64,000 bases of DNA, taken from contig NC_037088.1 in NCBI RefSeq assembly GCF_002994745.2, positions 60,840,397 to 60,904,396 on the forward strand, given 5' to 3'. A program made the position numbers and the translations under genes. The notes under the pieces are model-generated. The model did not search any database, was not told where the DNA came from, and saw nothing but the letters and a program-made list of their open reading frames with translations. Every line of letters begins with the position of its first letter. Positions within the stretch are counted from its first letter, which is position 1. The stretch is from Rosa chinensis. Lineage: Eukaryota; Streptophyta; Magnoliopsida; Rosales; Rosaceae. Of this stretch, positions 1-10,694 are shown piece by piece.

Positions 1-838
1 GTGAGTTTAGAAAACCACAAGGTTTCGTTCTAATTGAGTTTGGGTCTACGTCTTTGAGCAATTTAGTTTGAACTTGCCCAAGTTGTGTGGTTATCAAAGA
101 CTAATGATCATGACTTACTATGTAGCTATGTAGTCTGAATTTGAAATTAGTACAGTGTGAATTTAAATTTAGTTGTATGGTAGTTGTGACCAAGTGACTA
201 GATAGCTGATCAAAATTGCAATTTGATCTTTTTGTTTTTTTATTAGTTGTTCATTCCAAATTGTGTATGAAGATGCATTTAAGCATGAAAGAGAGAACAT
301 AAATTTTGATTGAAGTATATGATAAACTGATAATATAGTGATATAAGGAATGTAAAACAAAATGTCAGTGATACTGCAGTCATAATCTGGCTGAAATTCA
401 TTTTGTTGGGATTACAAATTTACAATGCTGTTTTGGATATATACCCTCTCAATATGCAGTTATCAATTGTATTTCCTTTGTTTTTTTTTTTTAATTCTAT
501 TTCTTGATAAATAAATCAGCAGATGAATCAGTAGTTACATTTGCTTGGACTTAGCCATTTGCTTTTGTATTGTGATTAGTTACATTTGTTTGAATTTCTT
601 TTCATGAGTCACTGAAACGGATTGATTAAACTAAATCGGTCTTGCAATTTAAAATGACCTTACTTGGTCTTGCAACCTGGTCAAACACTCCTTTTATTCT
701 TTTATTTCTCAGCCTTTCAATTTTCTTGCAAGTGCATCAGATGAAAAGGAAAAAAAAAAATAGATTAAGACAAATGTACTGCAATAGTCTCTGAACCATA
801 GACCCATTATACATCATCTTAAGTTTTTTCCACTGCAG
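1..838. other. AT-rich stretch, no gene recognised
   Basis: Low-complexity AT-rich DNA with T- and A-runs near 480 and 750. It starts with a splice-donor-like GTGAGT and may be intron or flank of a gene lying to the left. No open frame of interest is seen. Confidence 0.4.
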
Positions 839-1454
839 TGTACAGGTTTGCTGACTGCGGTGCATAAGGACTACTCTACTATATATATGATATCAGAAGC
901 AGGTGTCCAATCCCAGCCTGAAGGTATGGATAGTTTCTTTTCTTGTTATCTTTAGTTAATGTATTGCTTGCTTTGTCTTTTCGTCAATCTTAGTTCTCAT
1001 TGTGAAAAAAAGTATCTATTTAAGTCATTCATCTCATCTCCATGAACTGATGTAATTGCATTGAACTTTTTTTTACTAATGCTTTTTGTTTACTTAGAAT
1101 AGTGTAAATTGAGAATGAGTGTGTGAAGAGTAAATTATTTTGTACTGGTCTATATATATGCATACAGAACATTTTGTCACTTCATAAACCAAAGAGCAAC
1201 ATTTTTTTAATCAAATGTACAATTTCCCTTGCTACTTTTGCTACCAAAAGTGAAAAGCTTTTCCAGAAGATTCATTCTACCGCTTAGACAAAGTAACCAA
1301 AAGAAATGCATTTGCTTGAGAGAAGAAAAGTGTTTCATTGAGTGCCTTTGAATTTTTTATTTTTTGGTAATGGTTTTTCAATTTCATGCTAGGATATGTC
1401 TGCTGGAGCAAAGGACAACTTCCAAAACCAGTTTTGGGCTGGAAACCAAGATAG
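839..1454 (+). CDS. possible last two exons of an unrecognised gene
   Basis: Candidate exons at 839-923 and 1393-1454 are bounded by a pyrimidine-rich acceptor (ending CTGCAG), a GTATGG donor and an acceptor ending GCTAG. Only one frame of the first exon is open, and it runs on across the junction to a TAG, giving about 49 residues. The peptide is rich in Lys, Gly, Pro and Trp near its end and I recognise no family. A second frame of the last exon is also open for about 47 codons (from 1396), so the frame choice is uncertain. If real, the rest of the gene lies left of the window; the window itself opens with GTGAGT, which looks like a splice donor. Low confidence. Confidence 0.2.
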
Positions 1455-1615
1455 TGGCAGCATCCATTCCTTTTATGATGTCGCTGCTAATCCAGATTCG
1501 TATGGCAAAGGCACCAGATTTTTGAGACAAGTAGAATAATGTATAATGTAGTTTTACTATATCTAATGTATCTATAACGCAATTTCGATGTAAATTCAAC
1601 CATATCAATAGTATA

Positions 1616-1646
1616 CCCGCAGCACTGCGCGGGCATTTTGCCTAGT
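1616..1646 (+). mobile_element. Helitron 3' terminus
   Basis: A short GC-rich hairpin in AT-rich DNA (CCCGC at 1616-1620 pairing with GCGGG at 1629-1633) is followed eight bases later by CTAG at 1642-1645 and then a T. This is the classic Helitron 3' end: a hairpin about 10 bases before CTRR, inserted before T. The 5' end (expected to begin TC after an A) could not be placed, so the length of the element is unknown. It may include the candidate exons just upstream. Confidence 0.65.
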
Positions 1647-1682
1647 AGGAATATAAATGTGACATTTGAAATACCATGCAAT

Positions 1683-2550
1683 CACTAAATCAAAGTCAAA
1701 ATATGTTGTTGGAGCTACTTAAGAACAACAAAATTTAGGAAAAATCTATTGTTATATTCCCACTCAAACAACAGAAAATTGTGGTCTCACAATCAAAAGA
1801 AAGACAAAAATATATAAACTTCTGTTGACTCAAAATAAAAACAACGACATATAATTGTATTTTAAATGAATGTACAACAACAAATAATTGTTTTGTGTTA
1901 GTAGTTTAACTAACAGTTAACTGTTAGTTATTTTCTCACTCAAACAACAGAAAACTGTGGCCTTACAATAAAAACAACGACAAAAATATATAAATTTTCG
2001 TTGACTCAAGACAAAAACAACAACATATAATTGTATCTTAAATGAATGTACAACAACAAATAATTGTTTTGTGTTGGTAGTTTAAATAACAGTTAATTGT
2101 TATTAGAATACGAAACAAACAACAGAAAACTGTTGTTGTAAGTCATTATAAATAACAGATAACTGTTGTCTGAATTCTCTAACAGACAACAGATAACTTG
2201 AAAACCTTCTGTCGTCTGATACCCCAAGAGACGGCACCGTACTAGACAACATAATTTTTTTTAATCAGACGACAGATCTCCTCTGTCGTCTGATAGCTTT
2301 ATTGGCATAGTGCAAGACCATATTGTCTGATCCGGTCTTCAGACAACAAAAAGCATATGAGTCGTTGTTGTTCTTTCTGGTGTTCAGACAACAGTGATCT
2401 GCTGCGCTGCTATTGTGTAAAATTTTCTCAGACGACAGTTCCATACTGTTGTCTGATTCACCCATCAGACGGCATTGAGATAGACAACAACAACGTGCCT
2501 TATCAGACGACAGTGAAAAACTGTCGTCTGATTCATTTTTTGGTGTAGTG
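1683..2550. mobile_element. non-autonomous CACTA (En/Spm-like) element, left end uncertain
   Basis: The right end reads TTTTTTGGTGTAGTG and stops at 2550, the inverse of a CACTACACCAAAAAA terminus. Inside it are many short inverted subterminal repeats, such as CAGACGACAG with its partner CTGTCGTCTG at 2266-2295, 2430-2456 and 2506-2530, and older CAACAG/CTGTTG versions at 1770-2170. The best left end is a degenerate CACTAAATCAAAG at 1683, flanked by AAT against AAC on the right, so no clean 3-bp target duplication is seen. There is no transposase ORF. Confidence 0.55.
1755..2110. repeat. diverged direct repeat, about 180 bp x 2
   Basis: The block around 1755-1925 (an AACAACAGAAAA motif, a TATATAAA stretch, then AACAACAAATAATTGTTTTG and AACAGTTAACTG) is repeated around 1936-2110 with scattered changes. 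It lies in the subterminal part of the CACTA-like element. Confidence 0.6.
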
Positions 2551-4512
2551 AACCGGCCAAAAGTTTGCATCATGATACTTCACGCAAACTAAGATTAATT
2601 AGTTTGTGTGTTTCTACACACACACACCTACTCACTCGATCTCTGAAAAGGTTTCAGATCAGATAAATTTTCAAACTTCACCATTTCCAGTCTACGTACT
2701 TATATCATATTTGATACAGTTATCGAGATCGCTGATCCTTTAGGTTATCTTATGAACTTATGAAGGAAAAAAAAATTACAATATTAGATCAAATTGAAGA
2801 GATGATGAAAAATCAGACAACTAAACTCTAATCCCTACACGTAATGAGTAGTACCGAAATAGAGTATATTCTGATTAATAAGTTCTCGATCATGCGTTTA
2901 CTAATATACAGGCCTCATCACTAAATTTTCCCTTTCATTCAACAAGGTAGATGTAATTGGAGTAGGTAATTTATTCCAACATTCATACAACTTATTCTTA
3001 GTTCATCACTTCTCTATTTCAGTACGCATTCTCGAATTCGACTAAATTTCCGCATAAATAGCACTTGCAAACAGAGGGAGAATACAAACGGTACATCAAT
3101 CATTAAATAACATACTAAACAAGTAAATAAACCTTTTTTTTTATAATTATTTTTAGAGTCATTAATCATAGTTGAATATTCAAGTCCATAGCGTGTAAGC
3201 GAAAAACCACTCTTCAATTATTGGTGGTGACAACTTCACGAGAGGAGTGTCCTTCTTGGTCAGGGCATAGTACGTACGTGGTTTTCAGAATTGAATGCTC
3301 CATCTACTCACCTCCATGGACTGGAACACTATATGGCCAAATTACTAGTTATATACTTATATCTCTCTGATCGATACTTGCATATGGCTACGTACTGTTA
3401 TATTAAATATGGCAACATGCCCCAAACAGATCGAGTCGTAAATGAACTGGCCTCGAGTTGGTGTCTTCTTTTCTGTATAATAATTTCTATATCTTCAGCA
3501 AGATCCTCTTCTTCCTTCAGCACTATAATTTTGATGTTGAAAACACAGCATGACTTTTGCATGCAATAGTCACCTAAAATGTTTTATCCGTGATGAACTT
3601 TCCATGAGGAATTGATATTTACCTAATTCCATTTGTAAAAAGATTATAACAATTGATTAACAAATTAAGATGGATAGTTTAGCTGGATACCATTATGGCA
3701 TTGTACTTAGCTGCTTTCTGTTGGTATTATATATATGAATGGTAATGTAAAAATTTTCCTTTACATGATTATGACAACCACGAAGGAATAAATCCAGAGG
3801 GATTCGAAATATGCAGTCATTTCTAATTTTTTTATGTTGAATTGTTGCAATAGGTCGGCCACCACTGCCCTACTATGTGATAATAAAAACGCTAATTAAG
3901 ACAAAGTTGACTGCTAAATTCTTCTAATTGTATGTTAATTTAAGGAAAAATGATGGCACACACTTGAATAATGCAGGTTAGCCATGTCTTTAATTTCAGA
4001 TAGAATTGATGGTATTTCAATTATCATTAGCTAGGCTGGTCCTGCTTGGACCTAGGTTTGTTTGTCCACTTGTATAATGCATCATGCCATATCTACTAGC
4101 ACGTTTGGAGAGATTCACATTTGTGTTCTGATCGATTTGGTATATATAATTATTTGGAAGTGTTTTATAGTTAATCAGTTCTTGCATGCCATTGCATAAG
4201 TCTAATTTATCTAATTTTGAAGTCCTTTAATTGAAGGTCATGACCGGAAAAAGATCAAATAAATATGAATATGTAGTACATGTAATTATGTGTTTGTGTT
4301 CAAGCTCGCAAAACTAAATCAAATAAATGGATATAGTACTATGTTGATCGATAATTGTTGAATGATTAAATAATTTCTTTTTGCTTCAGTTTTATAACTT
4401 ATGATGTTCATTACAAATTTATCAATTGCTTTAATCGTGTGAATAATGGATGACAATCGTGGTTGTAGGTGGATCATGTATATATATTGATCAGCACTCG
4501 ACAATGTTCGTG
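2551..4512. other. intergenic, nothing recognised
   Basis: AT-rich DNA with only short chance ORFs in six frames. A (CA)n tract lies near 2617-2628. No promoter, RNA gene or mobile-element end could be supported. Confidence 0.4.
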
Positions 4513-4727
4513 CATCTCAATTAGTCAGATTGCCTCCCAAGCAATGTTGAGACAAGATTAAGTGGGATATTGCTTAATCTAAAGAAACACCTTAATTTTT
4601 TGGTCCTTAATGATACCATTAGTCTCACTGAAATCCCAACAAACTTTAGACAAAAAGAAAAAGAATGCACTTCAAATGATGAGACAATAAGAGAAATCAA
4701 ATCTTTGGTATTATTTTTTGGAGCCCA
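4513..4727 (+). pseudogene. possible coding relic cut by the CACTA insertion
   Basis: From about 4528 a frame stays open up to the CACTA element. It resumes in the same frame to the right of the element (7406 to about 7486) if the element and one CCA target copy are removed. The predicted peptide is Lys/Leu/Thr-rich and has no motif I recognise. An in-frame stop lies just upstream, and no start or splice context fixes its limits. It may be a chance ORF or an old gene remnant. Confidence 0.2.
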
Positions 4728-7402
4728 CACTACTAGCAAAACGGGTTACTCACACAGATTTATATCTGTGTGAAATAATGCTATTTCACACGGATGTCAG
4801 TAGGTAAAAGGCTGTACCTACGGTGCAAGCACGGAATATTTTTCGGTTGCCTTCGGAGGGGGCGCTAATGCTCTATTCACACGGTTTTTAGAGTCCGTGT
4901 GAAAATTCTTGTGGGTCCCACTTGTCTTCTAACAAGCATTGTAAAAATTTTATGTATCCGTGTGAGATGAAAATAATATTTAATACATCAGTCAGTGTGA
5001 AATACCTTATTAACTCACACAGATGTCTGTGTGAAAAGAGTAGTGATATTAAAAAAAAAATTATTATTATTTTGCTAATTTTATTATTCCATTAATCAGA
5101 ATTCAAACAGTAACACAGAATGAACTCACAATTGATATTGGTACCCAGAACTAACTAGAAAAAAATATATCATTTCAAATGACTTCAAGTTACATCATAA
5201 ACTAACTGTATACAAAAAGATTACATTGGCAACAAGATGAAGTTCTAAACCCTTGATCAGCTCCAGTTCTACCCTTCCATAGTTGCCGTTGACAGTTCCA
5301 ATCTGTTGGATTTATCCCATACTCCTAATGAACAAAACAGTCACAGTACTTGTAAAAAATTTAAGTAATGTACCTAATTCATATGACAACTACTAGGGTT
5401 GGCCATTATGCCCAGATAACTACCATTAAACTCCACTTCAAGAGCAGACATGAACCACAATAAAGCCATATCTACTAAAGATGTGTTCTTACCATCCAAC
5501 CAAGTACCAATTGGCAAAGCCAGCCCCAATTGCCCATTGATTACAACTCAGTGTTTAGCCAATTATTCCATCTGCATATAGTGAATCTACACTTCACCAA
5601 CAAGTCAAAAAGAAGAGAATAAGAATAGAAATTGATTGATCAATCAAATTCATACAAAAGACAGAAAGAAAGAAAGCAATTAGATAATCTGAGGTTCAAA
5701 ACCATTTATAATCAAAACCAACCCTTTTAGAAGCAAAACCTACACATTTATAGGTTCAAAAACAGAAATAAAAAATACAAATAGAACCCAGAACCCAGAA
5801 TTTCTTTGTGAAACCTTCTTCAATCTCAGCCTGGTGAAACAAAACCCACAACCCAGAATTTCTTAAAATAACCACTCACTGAAACAACCTAAACTGAAAA
5901 TTAACAATAACCCACAACCCAAATATTATTCTATGTTGCACTACTCAATTTATCTTGCTACCCAAACTTGAATACAAGCGTCGGGTATCTACACATATAA
6001 GAAATTATGCATGAATATATATATATATAAAAGCCATTCGATTTACCATCTATTTTTAAGTCATTCAACTACTGGAAACAGAAAAGAACTAAGCATTAAC
6101 AACCAATTTTAATTTCTACAATAAAGAAGAAGTTCGCTCTCTCTGTGCGTTCGCCGGGGTTGAGGGAGTTATGGTGGTGGTCCTGGACCAATTGGTTTTC
6201 CTCTTGCAGGAATCTGAAAATCAAGTAAGGTAAAAAGGTTATCCAAGCAATCTAATTGCAATCTTCAAATTACCAACCTTACAAATACCCATCAATCAAA
6301 GAAGTAAGAGCCAAAAAATTCGGCGACACATCAAACCCATATACGCAAACACTTCTCTCCTCACCTCAACCTTACAAAACCCATTAAACAATGTATTGAA
6401 AGTAACAAAATCAGGTCTACATCCTCCTACCCTTATCATGTTCATCTCTAAACAAGCCACATCAATATCACATAGTTTCCAGTACCCATTAATTTCGAGA
6501 GGAATTAATTGGAGATTGAGACATAAAGAATGAGAGAGAGGGAAAGAGAAAATGAAATAGGATCGATCTGTCCATGGATCCCTGAGCTCGGGTAGAGGTC
6601 AAGGACAGGGTGAGCTCTGCTACTGATGACCCCAACCGCTTCAAATTGCTTTTGTCGATCTCTTGTTTTTTCAATTAAACCGTAATTGCATCTGTTGAGA
6701 ATGGAGATATGGGGTTGGGGGAAGGCTAAGCTTTTCTGAGGGAGGAAGAAGGTGATTAGAGGAAGGAGGTTGGATGAGGCGGCAGAGTGACGAGGAGGAA
6801 GGAGGGAGGGGGAGAGAGAGAGAGAGAGAGGCAATAGTGACAGAGAAAGAGGGGCGATAATGATGATGGAGAAAATGGAGTTTAGGTTAGGTTACAAATG
6901 GTTTAATGGGTAAAATTGCAACAGAATTCGTGTGAAAAACATATGTAATTTTTACAGATATCTGTATGCATATTGTTTTCTCACACGGACATCCGTATCT
7001 TCATCTCACACAGATATCTGTGTGATGCTCATTTCATACAGATATCTGTGTTAAACTATTTTAGCAACGAAAAACCGTCTCTCTACAATTCATATAGCAC
7101 AAAAAAACAATGATTTTTTAATAAACTTATATTTAATATATACAGAAATGTGTGTGAACTAGGCTTCACACGGACAACCGTGTGAGTAGGTAATAAAATA
7201 TTTTATTTTTCACACGGATGTCTGTATGTGATATTTTTCACACAGACATCTGTGGCTATTATTATTCCATAAACTCTTGTGGGCCCAATTTTACTTATTT
7301 CACACGGTTTTCTGTATATATTGCCAATGCACACAGATATCCGTGGCTTTATAAAATCTGTGTGAGTTAAATCTGTGTGAGATGCCTATTTTGCTAGTAG
7401 TG
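4728..7402. mobile_element. complete non-autonomous CACTA element, 2.7 kb
   Basis: Perfect 14-bp terminal inverted repeats CACTACTAGCAAAA lie at 4728-4741 and, inverted, at 7389-7402. The target duplication CCA flanks them at 4725-4727 and 7403-7405. Both ends carry many palindromic subterminal repeats built on CACACGGATGTCTGTGTG (4745-5040 and 6960-7380), the usual transposase-binding layout. The interior has no transposase. It has a more GC-rich part around 6130-6860 with a GA/CT-rich tract near 6810-6830, which could be a captured gene fragment but matches nothing I recognise. Confidence 0.9.
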
Positions 7403-7405
7403 CCA

Positions 7406-8233
7406 CATTTTAGTTTTTCCCATGGTTATAATGTTGCACTTTTCATCTGATTCATTAATTCATCCATGGGTGTGGGACTTTCAACTTTGAATGGCCAGGA
7501 AGAACTAGGAGGTCAGGTCTTGTTTTGTCATTCCACTCCACTCCACAGTTCTGCATACATAATTCTATAAACAAACATATATTTGGGTGTTTTGAAAGCA
7601 TGCAGTGATGCAGTGCAGGACAAAGCCTCTTTCGGCTTTCCTTTTGGCTTTGGTTAGTGAAAGCTGATTTGATGTGCAAGTACAAGTTGGTGCAAATATC
7701 CCAAACCTCTCTCAATCGATCCCCCCAGCTGTTGCTTCCAGTCGATATATAAAACCAACCAAAAGATCCATACATTTCTCATTCTCTGTTAAATGTATAG
7801 TAGTTATTTAGATGAGTATAAAGATACACGAGCATATATATATATATATATATTTAGTAACATTTTTTTATTATAAACGGGTGAAATAAAATCTCAAACA
7901 GTATTTGTACAAATCAGAGTTCGTCAAAGAATATAGAAGTAACTGGCATTAGACTTGAACATATTAACAACCAGAGGTGAGAGTACGCAAGGAATTAGCA
8001 ATGAAAGTGGTCATGTGTGATTGCAAGAGACTAGGAATAGAGAGATGCATATGGGCGGATCCAGCCATGTTTTGAGTGGGTTTAAGCGTATCCAAGATTT
8101 TTGAGATATTCACATATATATAGACCGTAAGACTGATAACTTGAACACAAGTGAGACAAATTAGACAACCCAAGTTCCCTCCGACCAAGAAGACCAAGCA
8201 TAAACTGTCAATAGCATAACATTTCTTTCATAT
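7406..8233. other. intergenic with a TA microsatellite
   Basis: No gene recognised. A (TA)n run lies at about 7836-7852. Confidence 0.4.
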
Positions 8234-8242
8234 ATTGGATTA

Positions 8243-8508
8243 GGGAGAATTCCACAAATGGTCACTCAACTATGACTCATTCGACACTTTGGTCACTGAA
8301 GTTTCAAATATATCACTTTGGTCACTCAACTATTACACTGTCAATCACTTAAGTCACCCAAAGAATATTTTTTAATGAAAAAAATTAACAAAGTGACTTA
8401 AGTGATTGACAGTGTAATAGTTGAGTGACCAAAGTGATATATTTGAAACTTCAGTGACCAAAGTGTTGAATGAGTTATAGTTGAGTGACAATTTATGAAA
8501 TTTTTCCT
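8243..8508. mobile_element. foldback MITE, Mutator-like, 9-bp target duplication
   Basis: Two arms of about 120 bp (8243-8368 and 8386-8508) are near-perfect inverted repeats separated by a short A/T-rich loop. They contain repeated GGTCACTCAACTAT and CACTTTGGTCACTGAAG words. The flanks ATTGGATTA at 8234-8242 and 8509-8517 form a 9-bp direct duplication, typical of Mutator-type MITEs. The transcript would fold into one long hairpin, so it is a possible small-RNA source. No coding capacity. Confidence 0.85.
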
Positions 8509-8517
8509 ATTGGATTA

Positions 8518-10430
8518 TTATGAGTTTTGTATTTCATATGTAACATAAGGCTAGAGTACTAGACTGATGCCAAAATTCCCTTGTACCGTTAAGGTTTTTA
8601 AAAAAAATTAAATTAAAGCCCACCTAGATTTTAATTCCTGAATCTATTACTGGTGAGACGTATATCTTTTCCTTCAATGTGTGAAGGCATGAGTTTGCTT
8701 GGCAATGACGCTTTGTCATGGTTTAGAGATAAGAATAGTAGTTAAAACTTACAATAGCATGAGAGCTACACGACTGACATGACAATCAAGAGAATGCGCA
8801 TCATGGAACTCATTTGATTTTTTTCTTTAGTTGGAAAGGAAAGGATAAACCCTACAAAATAAATGAACTCTATCTTTCCCCATCTCTTTGAAGCTAATGA
8901 AGTGAGGCCTCTAATTGAATCATGCACTCAAAAATATCCCAATAAAGTGGTAGACCCCAAATACTACTAAAGCATGTCACATTAGGCAGGTGAACTATCA
9001 TGGCTTTTTTTTCTTTCTAAATTTTAATTCCAAGAACAAAAAAAAAAACAAAGAGGATGCTTCTTAGCATCTCATCCGATATTATATAGGATCTGATGTC
9101 AGATGTTGGGGTTAGAAGGGGGAGAAGAGAATGATATCTTGGATAGGGCGGCCTTGTCAAGTAACAAATCAAAAGCCTCTATTCCAAAATCTCAAACTCA
9201 TATTGCCTCTATTTTTAGTCTGTAATACTAAAATAAGCCTAATACTAAGAGACCTGCACATATGACTAGTTATAATTTGGTGGTTAGAAAAACTCAATAA
9301 TCTGACCGTCACACTGAATATCTTATCAGAGAATAGATAGAAGAGACTCAAATCAATTATAGATGCTTTATCAAGATAATAATAGTACTATATATACCAA
9401 CATTATCATCTCTTTTTTTCTGTCTTCTTCGTCCATCTTCAATGGGACAGTGGAGAACCCATTTTTGTTTTTTATTCTTTGAGCTCTTTCTAATTAAGCA
9501 TTTTCTCTAGGAGGAAAATACATGTCTCAATCATTGCTTTTCCTCCTTAATTCTCATATAATCCTTCTTCCTTTGTTCCTAATTTGGTTAAACAATCGCA
9601 AATGGGAATTGAATTTTGAGTCAAATCCCTAGTGGGTTGGCAAAGCCAGCAGAATACCAGCAGAAATAAAAGGGCCATGTCATGTGGCCTCGCATGTGAT
9701 GACCAATCTATCTAATCCCAAGTTCAAGTTGAGATTCTTGTAGTTTAGATTCTGATATTTAAAATATGGAGGACAAGTGAGTGGTCAAGCCGTTAAGGTC
9801 TGGGAAGTGGAAACTAGAGGTCTCAAAACAAAAATATATGCTTGAGCTTGACAGTGATCGAGTATTTAAAGAAAAATGCATCTTCTTCCTCTTCATCTCT
9901 GGTGCCACTAAACAATCTACGGAATATGCTAACCATGTCATGCTAGCTGTTCCAAATGATGATAATGATAAAAGGCTGCCTTTATTATGAAAACTGCTAG
10001 TGATGGAAGTTGGCAACTAGCAACGGACAATAGCAAGCTAAACATGTTATGCGATTATGATAGCACTTTCTTGTTGCTGATTTACTCATGCAATTGGGTT
10101 ATGAATATAAACGACAGTGTACAGTGTAGGCATCTCAGGTGTAACATTCTCTGTTATTTGAATACTGACTATATACTAGTATGCATCCCAAGGGCAACAA
10201 CAGCATGCCGTGCTGCCCATTCTGTCACATCTACAAGAGCTAACAAAACTGCTTGTAAATCCCTAAAAGCTCGTAAATAAGTTTCTTTACAAGTAAAAAG
10301 GGGCAAAAGAACACTAAGGAAACATTAAGAAGTGGAGTGTGTCCGGACCCTTGCAAGTTCTGCTTGACGGCGTCCTAAATGAAATGCAATCACTATCCAC
10401 AGCAAACAGACCTGGAGAAGACCAAAACGA
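8518..10430. other. intergenic, no gene supported
   Basis: AT-rich. A short open frame at 9781-9990 starts near a tRNA-like GAGTGGTCAAGCCGTTAAGG string (about 9778-9797), which could be a decayed SINE head, but no box B at the right spacing was found. Nothing else is supported. Confidence 0.35.
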
Positions 10431-10451
10431 AATAGGATACACTCATTATTC

Positions 10452-10457
10452 TTTATT
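10452..10457 (-). terminator. poly(A) signal AATAAA of the transporter gene
   Basis: AATAAA on the minus strand lies about 240 bases after the stop codon of the membrane transporter at 10695. It is the likely cleavage signal for that transcript. Confidence 0.45.
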
Positions 10458-10694
10458 GGAGAGAAATAATCAAGAGAATAATAAGAATGCTCTGCATACT
10501 CGAAGAGCCAGATACAAGTCGGGAATCCAATTTGTGAATCCCAAACCAGAGTTACAGGTTTTGGCACTCGGAATATACTCAAACCCACCAGGTATTGATC
10601 CCAAGACTCACCTATCCCATCGTACTTGGAGGGGTAGGAGTTAAAATAAGCTCAAAGGGTCATAATTTATAAACCAACTGAAAAAGGAAAGATA

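Noticed and set aside
6505..6834. 109-codon minus-strand ORF in the CACTA element
   Set aside because: Low complexity (CT/GA microsatellite translation) without domain support.
9778..9990. tRNA gene or SINE head
   Set aside because: Only a box A-like string. No cloverleaf, anticodon arm or box B at suitable spacing.
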